From: G963674955 sp963674955
GTDB taxonomy: Bacteria > Desulfobacterota > Desulfovibrionia > Desulfovibrionales > Desulfovibrionaceae
Assembly (NCBI GenBank): GCA_963674955.2
Contig: CAXXKR010000004.1
Span: 744,001 to 808,000, forward strand
Direction of reading: 5' to 3'
Length of the DNA: 64,000 nt
Shown: positions 18,050 to 26,159 of the stretch, one piece after another
Layout of the letters: every line of letters starts with the position of its first letter
Numbering within the stretch: position 1 is the stretch's first letter
The notes under the pieces: generated by a model
The model's input: only the letters and a program-made list of their open reading frames with translations
Databases searched by the model: none
What the model was told of the DNA's origin: nothing
Program-made: the position numbers and the translations under genes

Positions 18050-18078
18050 AACATATTCCCTGCCCAATTACACGTCAA
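18050..18078 (-). promoter_or_regulatory. gap: gap promoter
   Basis: TTGACG and TATGTT are separated by exactly 17 bases, with the -35 box overlapping the surE stop. It gives gap its own promoter inside the surE-gap unit. Confidence 0.6.
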
Positions 18079-18839
18079 CGGTCAAAAGAGTCCAAGCGGC
18101 CTTCAAGCAGGTCCATGGCCTCATTGTCGGTGAAGTCGAAACGCAAGGGGGTAAGAGTGATGTAGCCCTCGGTCAGCAGGGCGCGATCCCTGTCCGGACT
18201 GATCTTGCCGGGAGGAATCTCCCCTTCCAGCCAGTAATAAGGGCGTCCGCGCGGGTCCAGGCGCGTATCGTACCAGTCCTTGTACGAGGCGCTGGTGTGC
18301 GGACATATCCTCAACCCCCTGTTCTCGTTCATAGGACACTTGGGAAAATTGAGGTTCATGACCCTTTTGTCTCCCACCTCGCTCCAGGGTATGGCCTCGA
18401 TAAGCTTCACGGCGTATTCGGCCTGCTCCGAGAGATCGCGGATCTTGAAGTCGTCCATGGACACGGCCATGGAGGGCAGGGACATGAGCGCGCCCTCGGT
18501 GGCGGCCGACACAGTTCCGGAATAGAGGATATCAACGCCCACGTTTGCTCCTTTGTTGATGCCGGACAGCACAAGATCCGGAGTCTTGTCCAGAAGCGTG
18601 GACAGGGCCAGCTTGACGCAGTCCACCGGGGTGCCGGATACGCCCATGCCCACGAACCCGTCGTCGCGGTATTCGTCGGCCCGGATGGGGGAAAGAAAGG
18701 TGATGGCGTGCCCCACGGCGGACTGCTCGGCAATGGGCGCGACCACGTGGACAATGTGCCCCGCTGCCTTCAGGGCCTTGTGCAGCGCCCTGAGCCCGTT
18801 GGCCTGGATGCCGTCGTCATTGGTCAGGAGTATGTCCAT
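18075..18839 (-). CDS. surE: 5'/3'-nucleotidase SurE
   Basis: SurE is a metal-dependent phosphatase acting on nucleoside 5'- and 3'-monophosphates and is linked to stationary-phase survival. The 254-residue protein carries LLTNDDGI at the N-terminus with the metal-binding Asp pair, VGVSGTPVDCVKLAL-like segment, and SGINKGANVGVDILYSGTVSAA. It is transcribed away from the exonuclease gene, with a well-formed promoter upstream. Confidence 0.95.
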   Translation of the reverse strand: MDILLTNDDGIQANGLRALHKALKAAGHIVHVVAPIAEQSAVGHAITFLSPIRADEYRDDGFVGMGVSGTPVDCVKLALSTLLDKTPDLVLSGINKGANVGVDILYSGTVSAATEGALMSLPSMAVSMDDFKIRDLSEQAEYAVKLIEAIPWSEVGDKRVMNLNFPKCPMNENRGLRICPHTSASYKDWYDTRLDPRGRPYYWLEGEIPPGKISPDRDRALLTEGYITLTPLRFDFTDNEAMDLLEGRLDSFDR

Positions 18840-18890
18840 TTCATCCTTCCTATCCGAAGCGTGATTTGCTAATCAGTACGAAACCAAACA

Positions 18891-18919
18891 TATATAAAGC
18901 AAGAGAAAAACACCGGCAA
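18891..18919 (-). promoter_or_regulatory. surE: surE promoter
   Basis: TTGCCG and TATATA are separated by 17 bases on the minus strand, about 50 bases before the surE start. Confidence 0.6.
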
Positions 18920-18957
18920 TGGATACTTGACCCCTTTGAAATTGGCAAGAAAGCTAC

Positions 18958-20043
18958 ATGAAAAAAAACGCATATGTAACCGACCTCACGCCTGACGGCT
19001 ACGTCAGAGATGTTTTTCTTATCTCTTCCGCCGCCAATGCCGAGACAAAAAACGGCAAACCCTATTGGCGCTTGACGTTGCAGGACAGCTCCGGACGCAT
19101 CGAGGCCATGATCTGGCCCCCGCTGAGCACGGCCTTCACGGACCTCGCTCCCGGACAGTTCGTCCACGTACAGGGAACAGTCGGCTCTTTCCAGAACAAA
19201 ATCCAGATCAAGGTGGATGAGCTGGACGTTGTCCAACCCGACGCAGAGGGCCTGCACACTGCGGATTTTCTTCCGGCCAGCCAGACCGATCCGCATGAAC
19301 TGATGAAGCAAGTGGAATATCTGGCGGAAACCCATCTGGCCCACCCGCCGCTGAGGGATTTCTGCTTTGCGGTTCTGAACGACATTGAAATCAGGCAAAG
19401 GCTGCTTGGCGGATTCGGGGCCAAGACGGTTCACCACGCCTATGTAGGCGGCCTGCTGGAGCATACCCTGGCGGTTGTCCGGCAATGCATGGCCATGTGC
19501 GACATCTACCCGCAGCTGGACCGGCAGATTCTGCTGGTGGGCGCCCTGTTCCATGACCTGGGCAAGGCCTGGGAGCTGTCCGGCGGCCTTGAAAACGATT
19601 ACACTGACGAAGGCCGCCTCCTTGGGCACATCGTCCTGGGCCTTGAAAAACTGGAACCGTTTCTGGCCAAAGCCGACGATCTGGACCCGGAGCTGGTCCT
19701 GCACCTGAAGCACCTTGTCGTCAGCCACCACGGAGAACACGAATTCGGTTCGCCCGTTCGCCCCAAAACCCCGGAGGCCTTCGCCCTGCACTTCGCCGAC
19801 AACATGGACGCCAAGCTGAACATCATATCCGGGGCCTATGCCGAAATGGGCGAAGGGCTGCACGACTGGTCGCCCTATCAGCGTTTTCTGGAGCGAAACG
19901 TGTTCAGGCCCGGACAGACGCCGGACGAAAGCACGCCGAATGAATCCGAACCGCAGCTTGAACCGGCAGACGATGAGCAAACCAGAGAAAAAGAAGAAAA
20001 AGAAAAGGCGGACAACCAATGTTTATTACCTTTGAAGGGATAG
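18958..20043 (+). CDS. OB-fold/HD-domain 3'-5' exoribonuclease (YhaM family)
   Basis: The 361-residue protein joins an OB nucleic-acid-binding domain (about residues 15-95) to an HD phosphohydrolase domain (about 155-300: HHAYVGGLLEHT, FHDLGKAWEL, VSHHGEHEFGSP). This is the YhaM layout, a 3'-5' exonuclease on RNA or single-stranded DNA. The C-terminal 45 residues are disordered, very acidic and then Lys/Glu-rich. That tail's purine-rich DNA overlaps the start of tmk by 25 bases and supplies its upstream ribosome-binding region. Confidence 0.85.
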   Translation: MKKNAYVTDLTPDGYVRDVFLISSAANAETKNGKPYWRLTLQDSSGRIEAMIWPPLSTAFTDLAPGQFVHVQGTVGSFQNKIQIKVDELDVVQPDAEGLHTADFLPASQTDPHELMKQVEYLAETHLAHPPLRDFCFAVLNDIEIRQRLLGGFGAKTVHHAYVGGLLEHTLAVVRQCMAMCDIYPQLDRQILLVGALFHDLGKAWELSGGLENDYTDEGRLLGHIVLGLEKLEPFLAKADDLDPELVLHLKHLVVSHHGEHEFGSPVRPKTPEAFALHFADNMDAKLNIISGAYAEMGEGLHDWSPYQRFLERNVFRPGQTPDESTPNESEPQLEPADDEQTREKEEKEKADNQCLLPLKG

Positions 20044-20654
20044 AAGGGACCGGAAAGAGCACCCAGATCAAGCTGCTCAAGAATTTTCTGGAGGAAAAGG
20101 GCAAGGAGGTTCTCCTGACCCTGGAACCGGGCGGCAGCCGCATCGGGCGGGAGCTGCGAAAAATGCTCCTGCACCTGGAAAGCAAGGACCTGACCGGAGA
20201 GACGGAACTCTTTCTCTATCTGGCGGACCGCTCCCAGCACATGAGCCAGGTGATTCTTCCGGCCATCAAGGAAGGCAAGGCCGTGATCTCGGACCGTTTC
20301 GCCGATTCCACCGTGGCCTATCAGGGCTACGGACGCGGCCTGGACCCCAAGCTCCTGCACCAACTCAACGAGGTGGCGGTAACGGGCATCTGGCCCGACC
20401 TGACCATCCTCCTGGACATCGACCCGGAACTGGGCCTGAAAAGGGCCATGACCAGAAACATACAGGAAAACAAGACATGGGAGGAAGGACGCTTCGAGGC
20501 CGAAAGCATTTCCTTTCACACCAAGGTGCGCGAAGGCTACCTGACCTGGGCGGCCATCAACCAGCGGCGCATCCGCATCGTCGATGCCGAACCGGCCCCG
20601 GACAAGGTCTTCGCGCAAATTTGCAAAGCGGTTCAGGAAAACCTGGGGATATGA
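20019..20654 (+). CDS. tmk: Thymidylate kinase
   Basis: Tmk phosphorylates dTMP to dTDP. The 211-residue protein has a P-loop FEGIEGTGKSTQ (about residues 4-15), the TLEPGG substrate motif, a DRFADSTVAYQG segment, and a lid region. It begins inside the end of the exoribonuclease gene (25-base overlap in another frame), so the two are translationally linked. Confidence 0.95.
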   Translation: MFITFEGIEGTGKSTQIKLLKNFLEEKGKEVLLTLEPGGSRIGRELRKMLLHLESKDLTGETELFLYLADRSQHMSQVILPAIKEGKAVISDRFADSTVAYQGYGRGLDPKLLHQLNEVAVTGIWPDLTILLDIDPELGLKRAMTRNIQENKTWEEGRFEAESISFHTKVREGYLTWAAINQRRIRIVDAEPAPDKVFAQICKAVQENLGI

Positions 20655-20715
20655 TATTCAGCGGATGAATGCCGCGGCGAACATTCGCCGCGACCACGAG
20701 AACAGGGAGCGGATC

Positions 20716-20967
20716 ATGGAAAACGACATAAGATTCTACGCCTTGTCAACATGCTCCACCTGCAAGGACACCAAGGCCTATCTGGACCAATGCGGGGTCA
20801 AGTACAAATGCGTCTACGTGGACAAGGTCGGCGAGGAGCAACGCAAGGACATCATGGCCGAGGTCAAGGCCCACGGCTCGGACATGACCTTCCCGACAAT
20901 GATCATCGGCAAGGACACCGTGGTAGGATTCGACAAGAAAGAGATCGACAAGGCCCTGAGCAAGTAA
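20716..20967 (+). CDS. Glutaredoxin-family protein
   Basis: This 83-residue thioredoxin-fold protein has an N-terminal CSTC redox motif (about residues 12-15), a TFPT cis-proline loop, and the GKDTVVGFDKKEI segment of glutaredoxins and NrdH-like proteins. Longer in-frame starts exist upstream, but ATG 20716 has a GGGAG site at good spacing and gives a family-sized protein. It probably reduces or transfers electrons to a target disulfide; the partner is unknown. It lies 61 bases after tmk. Confidence 0.87.
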   Translation: MENDIRFYALSTCSTCKDTKAYLDQCGVKYKCVYVDKVGEEQRKDIMAEVKAHGSDMTFPTMIIGKDTVVGFDKKEIDKALSK

Positions 20968-21111
20968 CGCCTCCCTAATTTTTCCTTCCATTTCAATCTG
21001 GAATGGTTATTGCTTCAACCAGAGCATGACCGATACGCGGGAATCGATTGCCGGTTTCCGCCCTATTGAATTCCGGGCGTTCCCTCGTCCGGGTACATGG
21101 AGGAAAACGTC

Positions 21112-21342
21112 ATGTCCAACATCGGAACAAAATTCCCTGACAATGCAGGCATCCAGGAAGTCCTGGACAAGCTGGACGCCAAGGTGATTTCCAGCGCCGA
21201 GCAGATGAAGGATTTGCAAAAGCTCCGCCTGCAACGCGAAGTCATTGCCGATCCGAGCAAGGCCAAGGAACTGGTCAAGCTGGAGGCCTCTCCGGTCTAC
21301 AATTCCAGCGGCAAGCTCATCCAGAGCGCGGGAACCCTGTGA
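21112..21342 (+). CDS. Small helical protein of unknown function
   Basis: This 76-residue protein (MSNIGTKFPDNAGIQEVLDKLD...) is not recognised. It is soluble, largely helical and has no cysteine. The ATG at 21112 follows GGAGG at seven bases, better than the earlier in-frame ATG at 21097. A 144-base gap precedes it, in which I see no convincing promoter, and a strong terminator follows, so it looks like a free-standing small gene. Confidence 0.72.
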   Translation: MSNIGTKFPDNAGIQEVLDKLDAKVISSAEQMKDLQKLRLQREVIADPSKAKELVKLEASPVYNSSGKLIQSAGTL

Positions 21343-21372
21343 TTAAAATGCCAGGGACGGCGAGACTGAGAT

Positions 21373-21401
21373 AATCCCCGCTAAAGCGGGGATTGTTTTT
21401 T
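21373..21401 (+). terminator. Terminator after the 76-residue gene
   Basis: A nine-pair stem (AATCCCCGC / GCGGGGATT) with a TAAA loop is followed by G and six T. It abuts the stop codon of the convergent trmFO. Confidence 0.9.
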
Positions 21402-22716
21402 ACAGGGACAAGGCCTCAAACCATTCCTTGAAACGATCCCTGGCCCGCTGGGCGTAAAGCTCCTTGCGGACTTTCTTGGAAGCGCGCTTGTTGAGGTCCG
21501 GCATCAGCCCGAAATTCACGTTGGACGGCTGAAAGTTCTTTTTCTCCTCGCGCAGATGGCTCAGAAGAGCGCCCATAGCCGACTCCGAAGGCGGCAGCGC
21601 CGGACTATCACCGATCGATTTCAGCCCCAGATGAAGCCCCAGCCAAAGACCGCAGGCCGCCGACTCCAGATAACCCTCCACCCCAGTGATCTGCCCGGCC
21701 ATGAACACGCCGGGCCTGTTCCTCATCTCCAATTCAGGCGTCAGAACCTTGGGCGAATTGACGTAGGTATTCCTATGAATGCTGCCCAAGCGCAAAAACT
21801 CGGCCTTTTCCAGGCCGGGGATCATGCGGAATATCCTCTTCTGTTCCGGGTACTTGAGCTTGGTCTGAAAGCCGACCATGTTGAAGGCGGTCTTGTCCCG
21901 GTTCTCGGCCCTGAGCTGGACCACCGCGAAATGTCGCTCCCCGGTACGAGGATTCTCCAACCCCACCGGCTTGAGGGGGCCGAAGGCCAGGGTCATCTCG
22001 CCCCGCTCCGCCATCTCCTCCACGGGCAGACATCCCTCGAAATGTATCTCCTTTTCAAAATCGCGGGCCACCACCTTTTCGGCGGCAATCAGCTCCCGGA
22101 CAAAGGATTTATATTCATCCTCGTTCATGGGGCAGTTCAGGTAGTCGTCGTCTTCGGGCCTGTAGCGAGAACCCCAGAAGGCCTTGTCCATATCCACTGA
22201 ATCGCGGCTGACAATGGGCGCAATGGCGTCATAGAAATAGAGCCTGTTCCCGCCGACAACTTCCATCAAACTCCCGGCCAAACCCTCGTCCGCCAGGGGA
22301 CCGGCGGCGACCACCACCGCGTCCAGGCCCTCAAGCAGGGGAGAATCCAGGGAATCCACCTTTTCGCGGACCAGGGTGATGCGCTCCTCTTCCAGCACCC
22401 GTTTTGTTACGTGAGCCGAAAAAAGCTCCCTGTCCACGGCCAGGGCCTTGCCCGCCGGAACGGAAGTCGCGTCCGCCGCCTCCATGACCAGACTGCCAAG
22501 GGATCGCATCTCGTCCTTGAGTATGCCGATGGCGACGTTGGAATCAGTGGAACGAAACGAGTTGGAACAGACCAGCTCGGCCAGGCCTTCACCGGTGTGG
22601 GCCTCGGAAAAGACCTTGGGCTTCATCTCGAAAAGCGTGACTTCCACGCCGAACCGGGCAAGCAGCCAGGCGCATTCGCAACCGGCCAGTCCCCCGCCTA
22701 TGACGGCTATCTTCAA
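21400..22716 (-). CDS. trmFO: tRNA m5U54 methyltransferase, folate-dependent
   Basis: TrmFO uses methylenetetrahydrofolate and FAD to methylate uridine 54 of tRNA. The 438 residues open with the FAD motif VIGGGLAGCECAWLL, followed by LFEMKP, LVCSNSFRS (with the catalytic-region cysteine) and later CGLWLGLHLG. It is related to GidA/MnmG but has the TrmFO size. The start is TTG with a GGGAG site. A single gene, divergent from the ABC ATPases. Confidence 0.94.
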   Translation of the reverse strand: MKIAVIGGGLAGCECAWLLARFGVEVTLFEMKPKVFSEAHTGEGLAELVCSNSFRSTDSNVAIGILKDEMRSLGSLVMEAADATSVPAGKALAVDRELFSAHVTKRVLEEERITLVREKVDSLDSPLLEGLDAVVVAAGPLADEGLAGSLMEVVGGNRLYFYDAIAPIVSRDSVDMDKAFWGSRYRPEDDDYLNCPMNEDEYKSFVRELIAAEKVVARDFEKEIHFEGCLPVEEMAERGEMTLAFGPLKPVGLENPRTGERHFAVVQLRAENRDKTAFNMVGFQTKLKYPEQKRIFRMIPGLEKAEFLRLGSIHRNTYVNSPKVLTPELEMRNRPGVFMAGQITGVEGYLESAACGLWLGLHLGLKSIGDSPALPPSESAMGALLSHLREEKKNFQPSNVNFGLMPDLNKRASKKVRKELYAQRARDRFKEWFEALSL

Positions 22717-22736
22717 AACTCGCTCCCTGATTTCAT

Positions 22737-22765
22737 TTGTTATCTTCGGTTAATTTAACTATATT
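22737..22765 (+). promoter_or_regulatory. Promoter of the ABC ATPase operon
   Basis: TTGTTA and TATATT are separated by exactly 17 bases in an AT-rich gap, about 27 bases before the ATG of the first ATPase. Confidence 0.65.
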
Positions 22766-22792
22766 ATTCGGAAAGGATTAGAAAGAGCCGAC

Positions 22793-23758
22793 ATGACCCT
22801 GCCATTGCTGGACATTCAAAATCTGACCACCTGCTTTTCCTCGCCCAGGGGCGTGGCCAAGGCCGTGGACAACGTATCCCTCGAACTCAATCGGGGGGAC
22901 GTTCTGGCCGTGGTGGGCGAATCGGGCTGCGGCAAGACAGTCCTGGCCCTGTCCATCCTCGGGCTGGTACCGGACCCGCCTGGACGCGTGACCGACGGAA
23001 AGATCATCTACAATGACCGAGACCTGCTGACCCTTTCGGAAAAGGAAATGCAGCAAGTGCGCGGCAACCACATCTCCATGATCTTTCAGGAGCCCATGAC
23101 CTCGCTGAATCCGGTGTTCCGCGTGGGCGACCAGATCGCCGAGGCAATACGCCTGCACGAGGGCGAAAGCAAGGACCAGGCCCTGGACAAGGCCGTGGAC
23201 ATGCTGGCCCTGGTGGGCATTCCCAATCCACGCAAACGGGCCATGAACTACCCGCACGAACTTTCCGGCGGCATGCGCCAGAGGGTAATGATCGCAATGG
23301 CCCTGTCCTGCGAACCGGACATCCTGATAGCCGACGAGCCGACCACGGCCCTGGACGTGACCATCCAGGCCCAGATTCTCGATCTGATCTCGGACCTGAA
23401 GGAAAAGCTCAACGGTTCCACCCTGCTGATAACACACGACCTTGGGGTGGTGGCCCGGACTGCCCAGCGCATCGCGGTCATGTATTCCGGCCGGATCGTG
23501 GAGCAGTGCGACGTCAAGGCCCTGTTCAAGACGCCGCTGCACCCCTACTCCAAAAGTCTCCTTGAGTCGGTCCCCCGCCTGGGAGACAAGAGCAGGCTGG
23601 TGCCTGTGCCGGGAACCGTGCCGAGCATCTTTGAAAGGCCTGACGGATGCCGTTTTCACCCGCGCTGCCCAAAGGTCATGGACCGCTGCAGGACCGAGGA
23701 ACCAAAGCTGAAAACAATCGAAGGCGGACGCATGGTGCGTTGCTTTCTGTATGAGTGA
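22793..23758 (+). CDS. Oligopeptide/dipeptide/nickel-type ABC transporter ATPase (DppD/OppD-like)
   Basis: This 321-residue ATPase has Walker A GESGCGKTV, signature LSGGMRQRV, Walker B ADEPTTALD, and the C-terminal oligo_HPY domain with CRFHPRCPKVMDRC. That cysteine-containing tail binds an Fe-S cluster in some relatives. The family energises uptake of peptides, nickel or related ligands. No permease or substrate-binding gene is nearby, so the substrate is not predicted. Confidence 0.9.
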   Translation: MTLPLLDIQNLTTCFSSPRGVAKAVDNVSLELNRGDVLAVVGESGCGKTVLALSILGLVPDPPGRVTDGKIIYNDRDLLTLSEKEMQQVRGNHISMIFQEPMTSLNPVFRVGDQIAEAIRLHEGESKDQALDKAVDMLALVGIPNPRKRAMNYPHELSGGMRQRVMIAMALSCEPDILIADEPTTALDVTIQAQILDLISDLKEKLNGSTLLITHDLGVVARTAQRIAVMYSGRIVEQCDVKALFKTPLHPYSKSLLESVPRLGDKSRLVPVPGTVPSIFERPDGCRFHPRCPKVMDRCRTEEPKLKTIEGGRMVRCFLYE

Positions 23759-24741
23759 GAAGGAGATCAGCCATCGCCGCCCTGCTTGAACTCGTGGACA
23801 TCAAGAAGCATTACCCGGTCCGGGAAGGCTTGCTGAACATCATGACCGGTTCGGTGCGCGCCGTGGACGGCGTGAGCCTGATTCTGAACAAGGGCGAGAC
23901 GTTCGGGCTGGTGGGCGAATCCGGCTGCGGAAAATCCACCCTTGCGCGGCTCATCCTGGCCCTTGAAAAACCCACAAGCGGCGAAATAACATTTCAAGGC
24001 AAATCCCTGACCGCGCCGATGTCGGCTGCCGAGGAAAAGGCCGTCAGGCGCAGGATGCAAATGATTTTCCAGGACCCCTACTCGTCCCTCAATCCGAGGC
24101 AACGCATCGGCTCCATCGTCCGGGAAAGCCTGGACATCCATGGTGTGGGCAGCAGCGGGGAACGCAAGGAAAAAACAGAGAAACTCCTCTCCCTGGTGGG
24201 CCTGAACGCCGAGCAGGCCAGACGCTACCCGCACGAATTTTCCGGAGGCCAGCGACAGCGCGTGGCCATCGCCAGGGCCCTGGCCCTGGACCCCGACCTG
24301 GTGGTCTGCGACGAACCGGTTTCCGCCCTGGACGTGTCCATCCAGGCCCAGGTCTTGAACCTGCTCAAGGATTTGCAGGAACAATTCGACCTCACCTACC
24401 TGTTCATTTCACACAACTTGTCCGTCATCGGCCATGTAAGCGACAGGGTGGCGGTCATGTACCTGGGCAGGATAGTGGAAATGGCCTCCAGCCTGGAAAT
24501 ATTCGACAACCCGCTGCATCCGTACACCAAGGCCCTGCTTTCGGCCCTGCCCGTGCCCGACCCGGAAGCCGAGATAATGAACATCCGCCTGACCGGCGAT
24601 GTCCCAAGCCCCATGTCGCCGCCACCGGGCTGCCCGTTTCATCCCCGCTGCCCCGAAGCCGTGGAATCCTGCTCGGCCACGGTGCCGATTCTAGGGGAAA
24701 CAACCGCCGGGCACTTCGTATCCTGCCTGCTGCACACATAA
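23755..24741 (+). CDS. Oligopeptide/dipeptide/nickel-type ABC transporter ATPase (DppF/OppF-like)
   Basis: The partner ATPase has Walker A GESGCGKST, Q-loop FQDPYSSLNPRQ, signature SGGQRQRVAIARAL, Walker B CDEPVSALD, and an oligo_HPY tail (CPFHPRCPEAVESC). As listed it starts at a GTG that overlaps the previous stop, giving 328 residues. However, the strong AAGGAG at 23760-23765 lies inside this reading and points to codon ATC 23773, so the true start may be there. It forms a heterodimer with the preceding ATPase. Confidence 0.9.
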   Translation: MRRRSAIAALLELVDIKKHYPVREGLLNIMTGSVRAVDGVSLILNKGETFGLVGESGCGKSTLARLILALEKPTSGEITFQGKSLTAPMSAAEEKAVRRRMQMIFQDPYSSLNPRQRIGSIVRESLDIHGVGSSGERKEKTEKLLSLVGLNAEQARRYPHEFSGGQRQRVAIARALALDPDLVVCDEPVSALDVSIQAQVLNLLKDLQEQFDLTYLFISHNLSVIGHVSDRVAVMYLGRIVEMASSLEIFDNPLHPYTKALLSALPVPDPEAEIMNIRLTGDVPSPMSPPPGCPFHPRCPEAVESCSATVPILGETTAGHFVSCLLHT

Positions 24742-24753
24742 AGGAGACTGAGA

Positions 24754-25311
24754 ATGATCACACGCCAGGATGCCTTTGAACTGCTGAAAGCCGAAAACTC
24801 CGAACAACATCTCATCGTCCACGCCCTGGAAACCGAAGCGGTCATGCGCGGACTCGCGGCAAAATTGGGCCGCGACGAGGACTTGTGGGGAGTCACCGGC
24901 CTTCTGCACGACCTGGACTACGCCAAGACCAATGAGAACACCGCACGCCACGGCCTGGACAGCGTCGACATGCTCGCAGGCAGACTGCCCGAAGAATCCC
25001 TGAACGCCATCCGCTCCCACGCCTTTGAACTGAACGATTCAGAGCCGCCCTCCACGGAACTGGACTTCGCCCTGCGCTGCGGCGAAACCGTAACCGGACT
25101 TGTCCATGCCAACGCCCTGGTCCGCCCCGGCAAAATGGAGGGCATGAAGCCCAAGAGCCTGAAGAAGAAGATGAAAGAGAAGGCCTTCGCCGCCAGCGTG
25201 AACAGGGACATAATCAGGGAATGCGACAAGATAGGACTTGAGCTGGGCGATTTCTTCGCCGTGGCCATCGCAGCCATATCCGGCATCGCGGCCGAGGCCG
25301 GCCTGACCTAG
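24754..25311 (+). CDS. HD-domain phosphohydrolase-like protein
   Basis: The 185-residue protein has HD-domain metal ligands: His in IVHALETEAVMRGLA, HD in GLLHDLDYAKTN, and HAFEL further on. Such small HDIG-type proteins hydrolyse phosphoesters, often nucleotides, but the substrate is not known. It starts with a clear AAGGAG site 12 bases after the ATPase pair and precedes the ECF transport genes, so it may be in the same transcript. Confidence 0.82.
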   Translation: MITRQDAFELLKAENSEQHLIVHALETEAVMRGLAAKLGRDEDLWGVTGLLHDLDYAKTNENTARHGLDSVDMLAGRLPEESLNAIRSHAFELNDSEPPSTELDFALRCGETVTGLVHANALVRPGKMEGMKPKSLKKKMKEKAFAASVNRDIIRECDKIGLELGDFFAVAIAAISGIAAEAGLT

Positions 25312-25391
25312 ACCGCCCCACTTCGATTGCACGTTTTCCGTCTCTGTGCTACCCAACATCCTCCCGCAACGATACGGACAGAGGTGGATAA

Positions 25392-26159
25392 TTGGCTGAC
25401 CTTTCCGAACCTTTCGCCTACGGCGAATCCTTCATGCACCGTCTTGACCCCAGGATCAAGCTGGTCTCCGGCGTGCTGGTCACTCTGCCCACGGCAGTGG
25501 CCTCCAACTGTTCTCCCGCATGCCTCGCGCTGGTCCTGGCCTGCATCTTGGTGCTCATGGCCAAACTGGACCCGAAGAAAATCCTGGCGCGGTTGCTGGT
25601 CATAAACGGCTTCATTGCCTTTCTCTGGCTCTTTCTGCCCTTTTCCACGCCCGGAACGGAAGTATGGAGCATGGGTCCCTTCTCGGCCACGGCCGAGGGC
25701 ATCCGCCTCTCGACCCTTATCACCATTAAATCAAACGCCATCGCAATAGCCCTCATGGCCCTCGTGGCCACAATTCCCGTACAGACCCTTGGACGAGCCA
25801 TGCAGGAACTGCGCATACCGGATAAACTCTGCAACCTGCTTCTCTTCTCCTACCGCTACATCTTCGTCATCGAGCGCGAATACCAGCGTCTGACCACGGC
25901 CCAACGGGCACGGGGATTCCGCCCCGGCACCAACATGCACACCTACAAGACATACGCCTATCTCGTGGGCATGCTGCTGGTCAAAAGCTGGGACAGGGCC
26001 GAACGTGTTTATCAGGCCATGCTCTGCCGGGGGTTCAGAAACAAATTCTACAGCCTGACGGAATTCGCCTGCACCACAAGGGATTGGACTTTTCTGGCGG
26101 CGGCAATACTGTGTTGCGCCTTTTTGGCCACCGACGAACTTACCCCCATTTTGCCATGA
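25392..26159 (+). CDS. ECF transporter transmembrane T component (CbiQ family)
   Basis: CbiQ-type proteins couple the ATPase of energy-coupling-factor importers to a substrate-binding S component. The 255-residue protein has about five to six membrane segments and the FMHRLDPRIKL and ARGFRPGTN-like coupling motif (Ala-Arg-Gly). It begins at TTG after a GAGGTGG site. It overlaps the ATPase start by 4 bases (ATGA). No CbiM/NikM or CbiN gene lies near it. Confidence 0.86.
   Translation: MADLSEPFAYGESFMHRLDPRIKLVSGVLVTLPTAVASNCSPACLALVLACILVLMAKLDPKKILARLLVINGFIAFLWLFLPFSTPGTEVWSMGPFSATAEGIRLSTLITIKSNAIAIALMALVATIPVQTLGRAMQELRIPDKLCNLLLFSYRYIFVIEREYQRLTTAQRARGFRPGTNMHTYKTYAYLVGMLLVKSWDRAERVYQAMLCRGFRNKFYSLTEFACTTRDWTFLAAAILCCAFLATDELTPILP

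Noticed and set aside
18850..20019. 389-codon open frame antisense to the OB/HD exonuclease
   Set aside because: The sense frame has clear OB and HD motifs; the antisense peptide has low-complexity ends.
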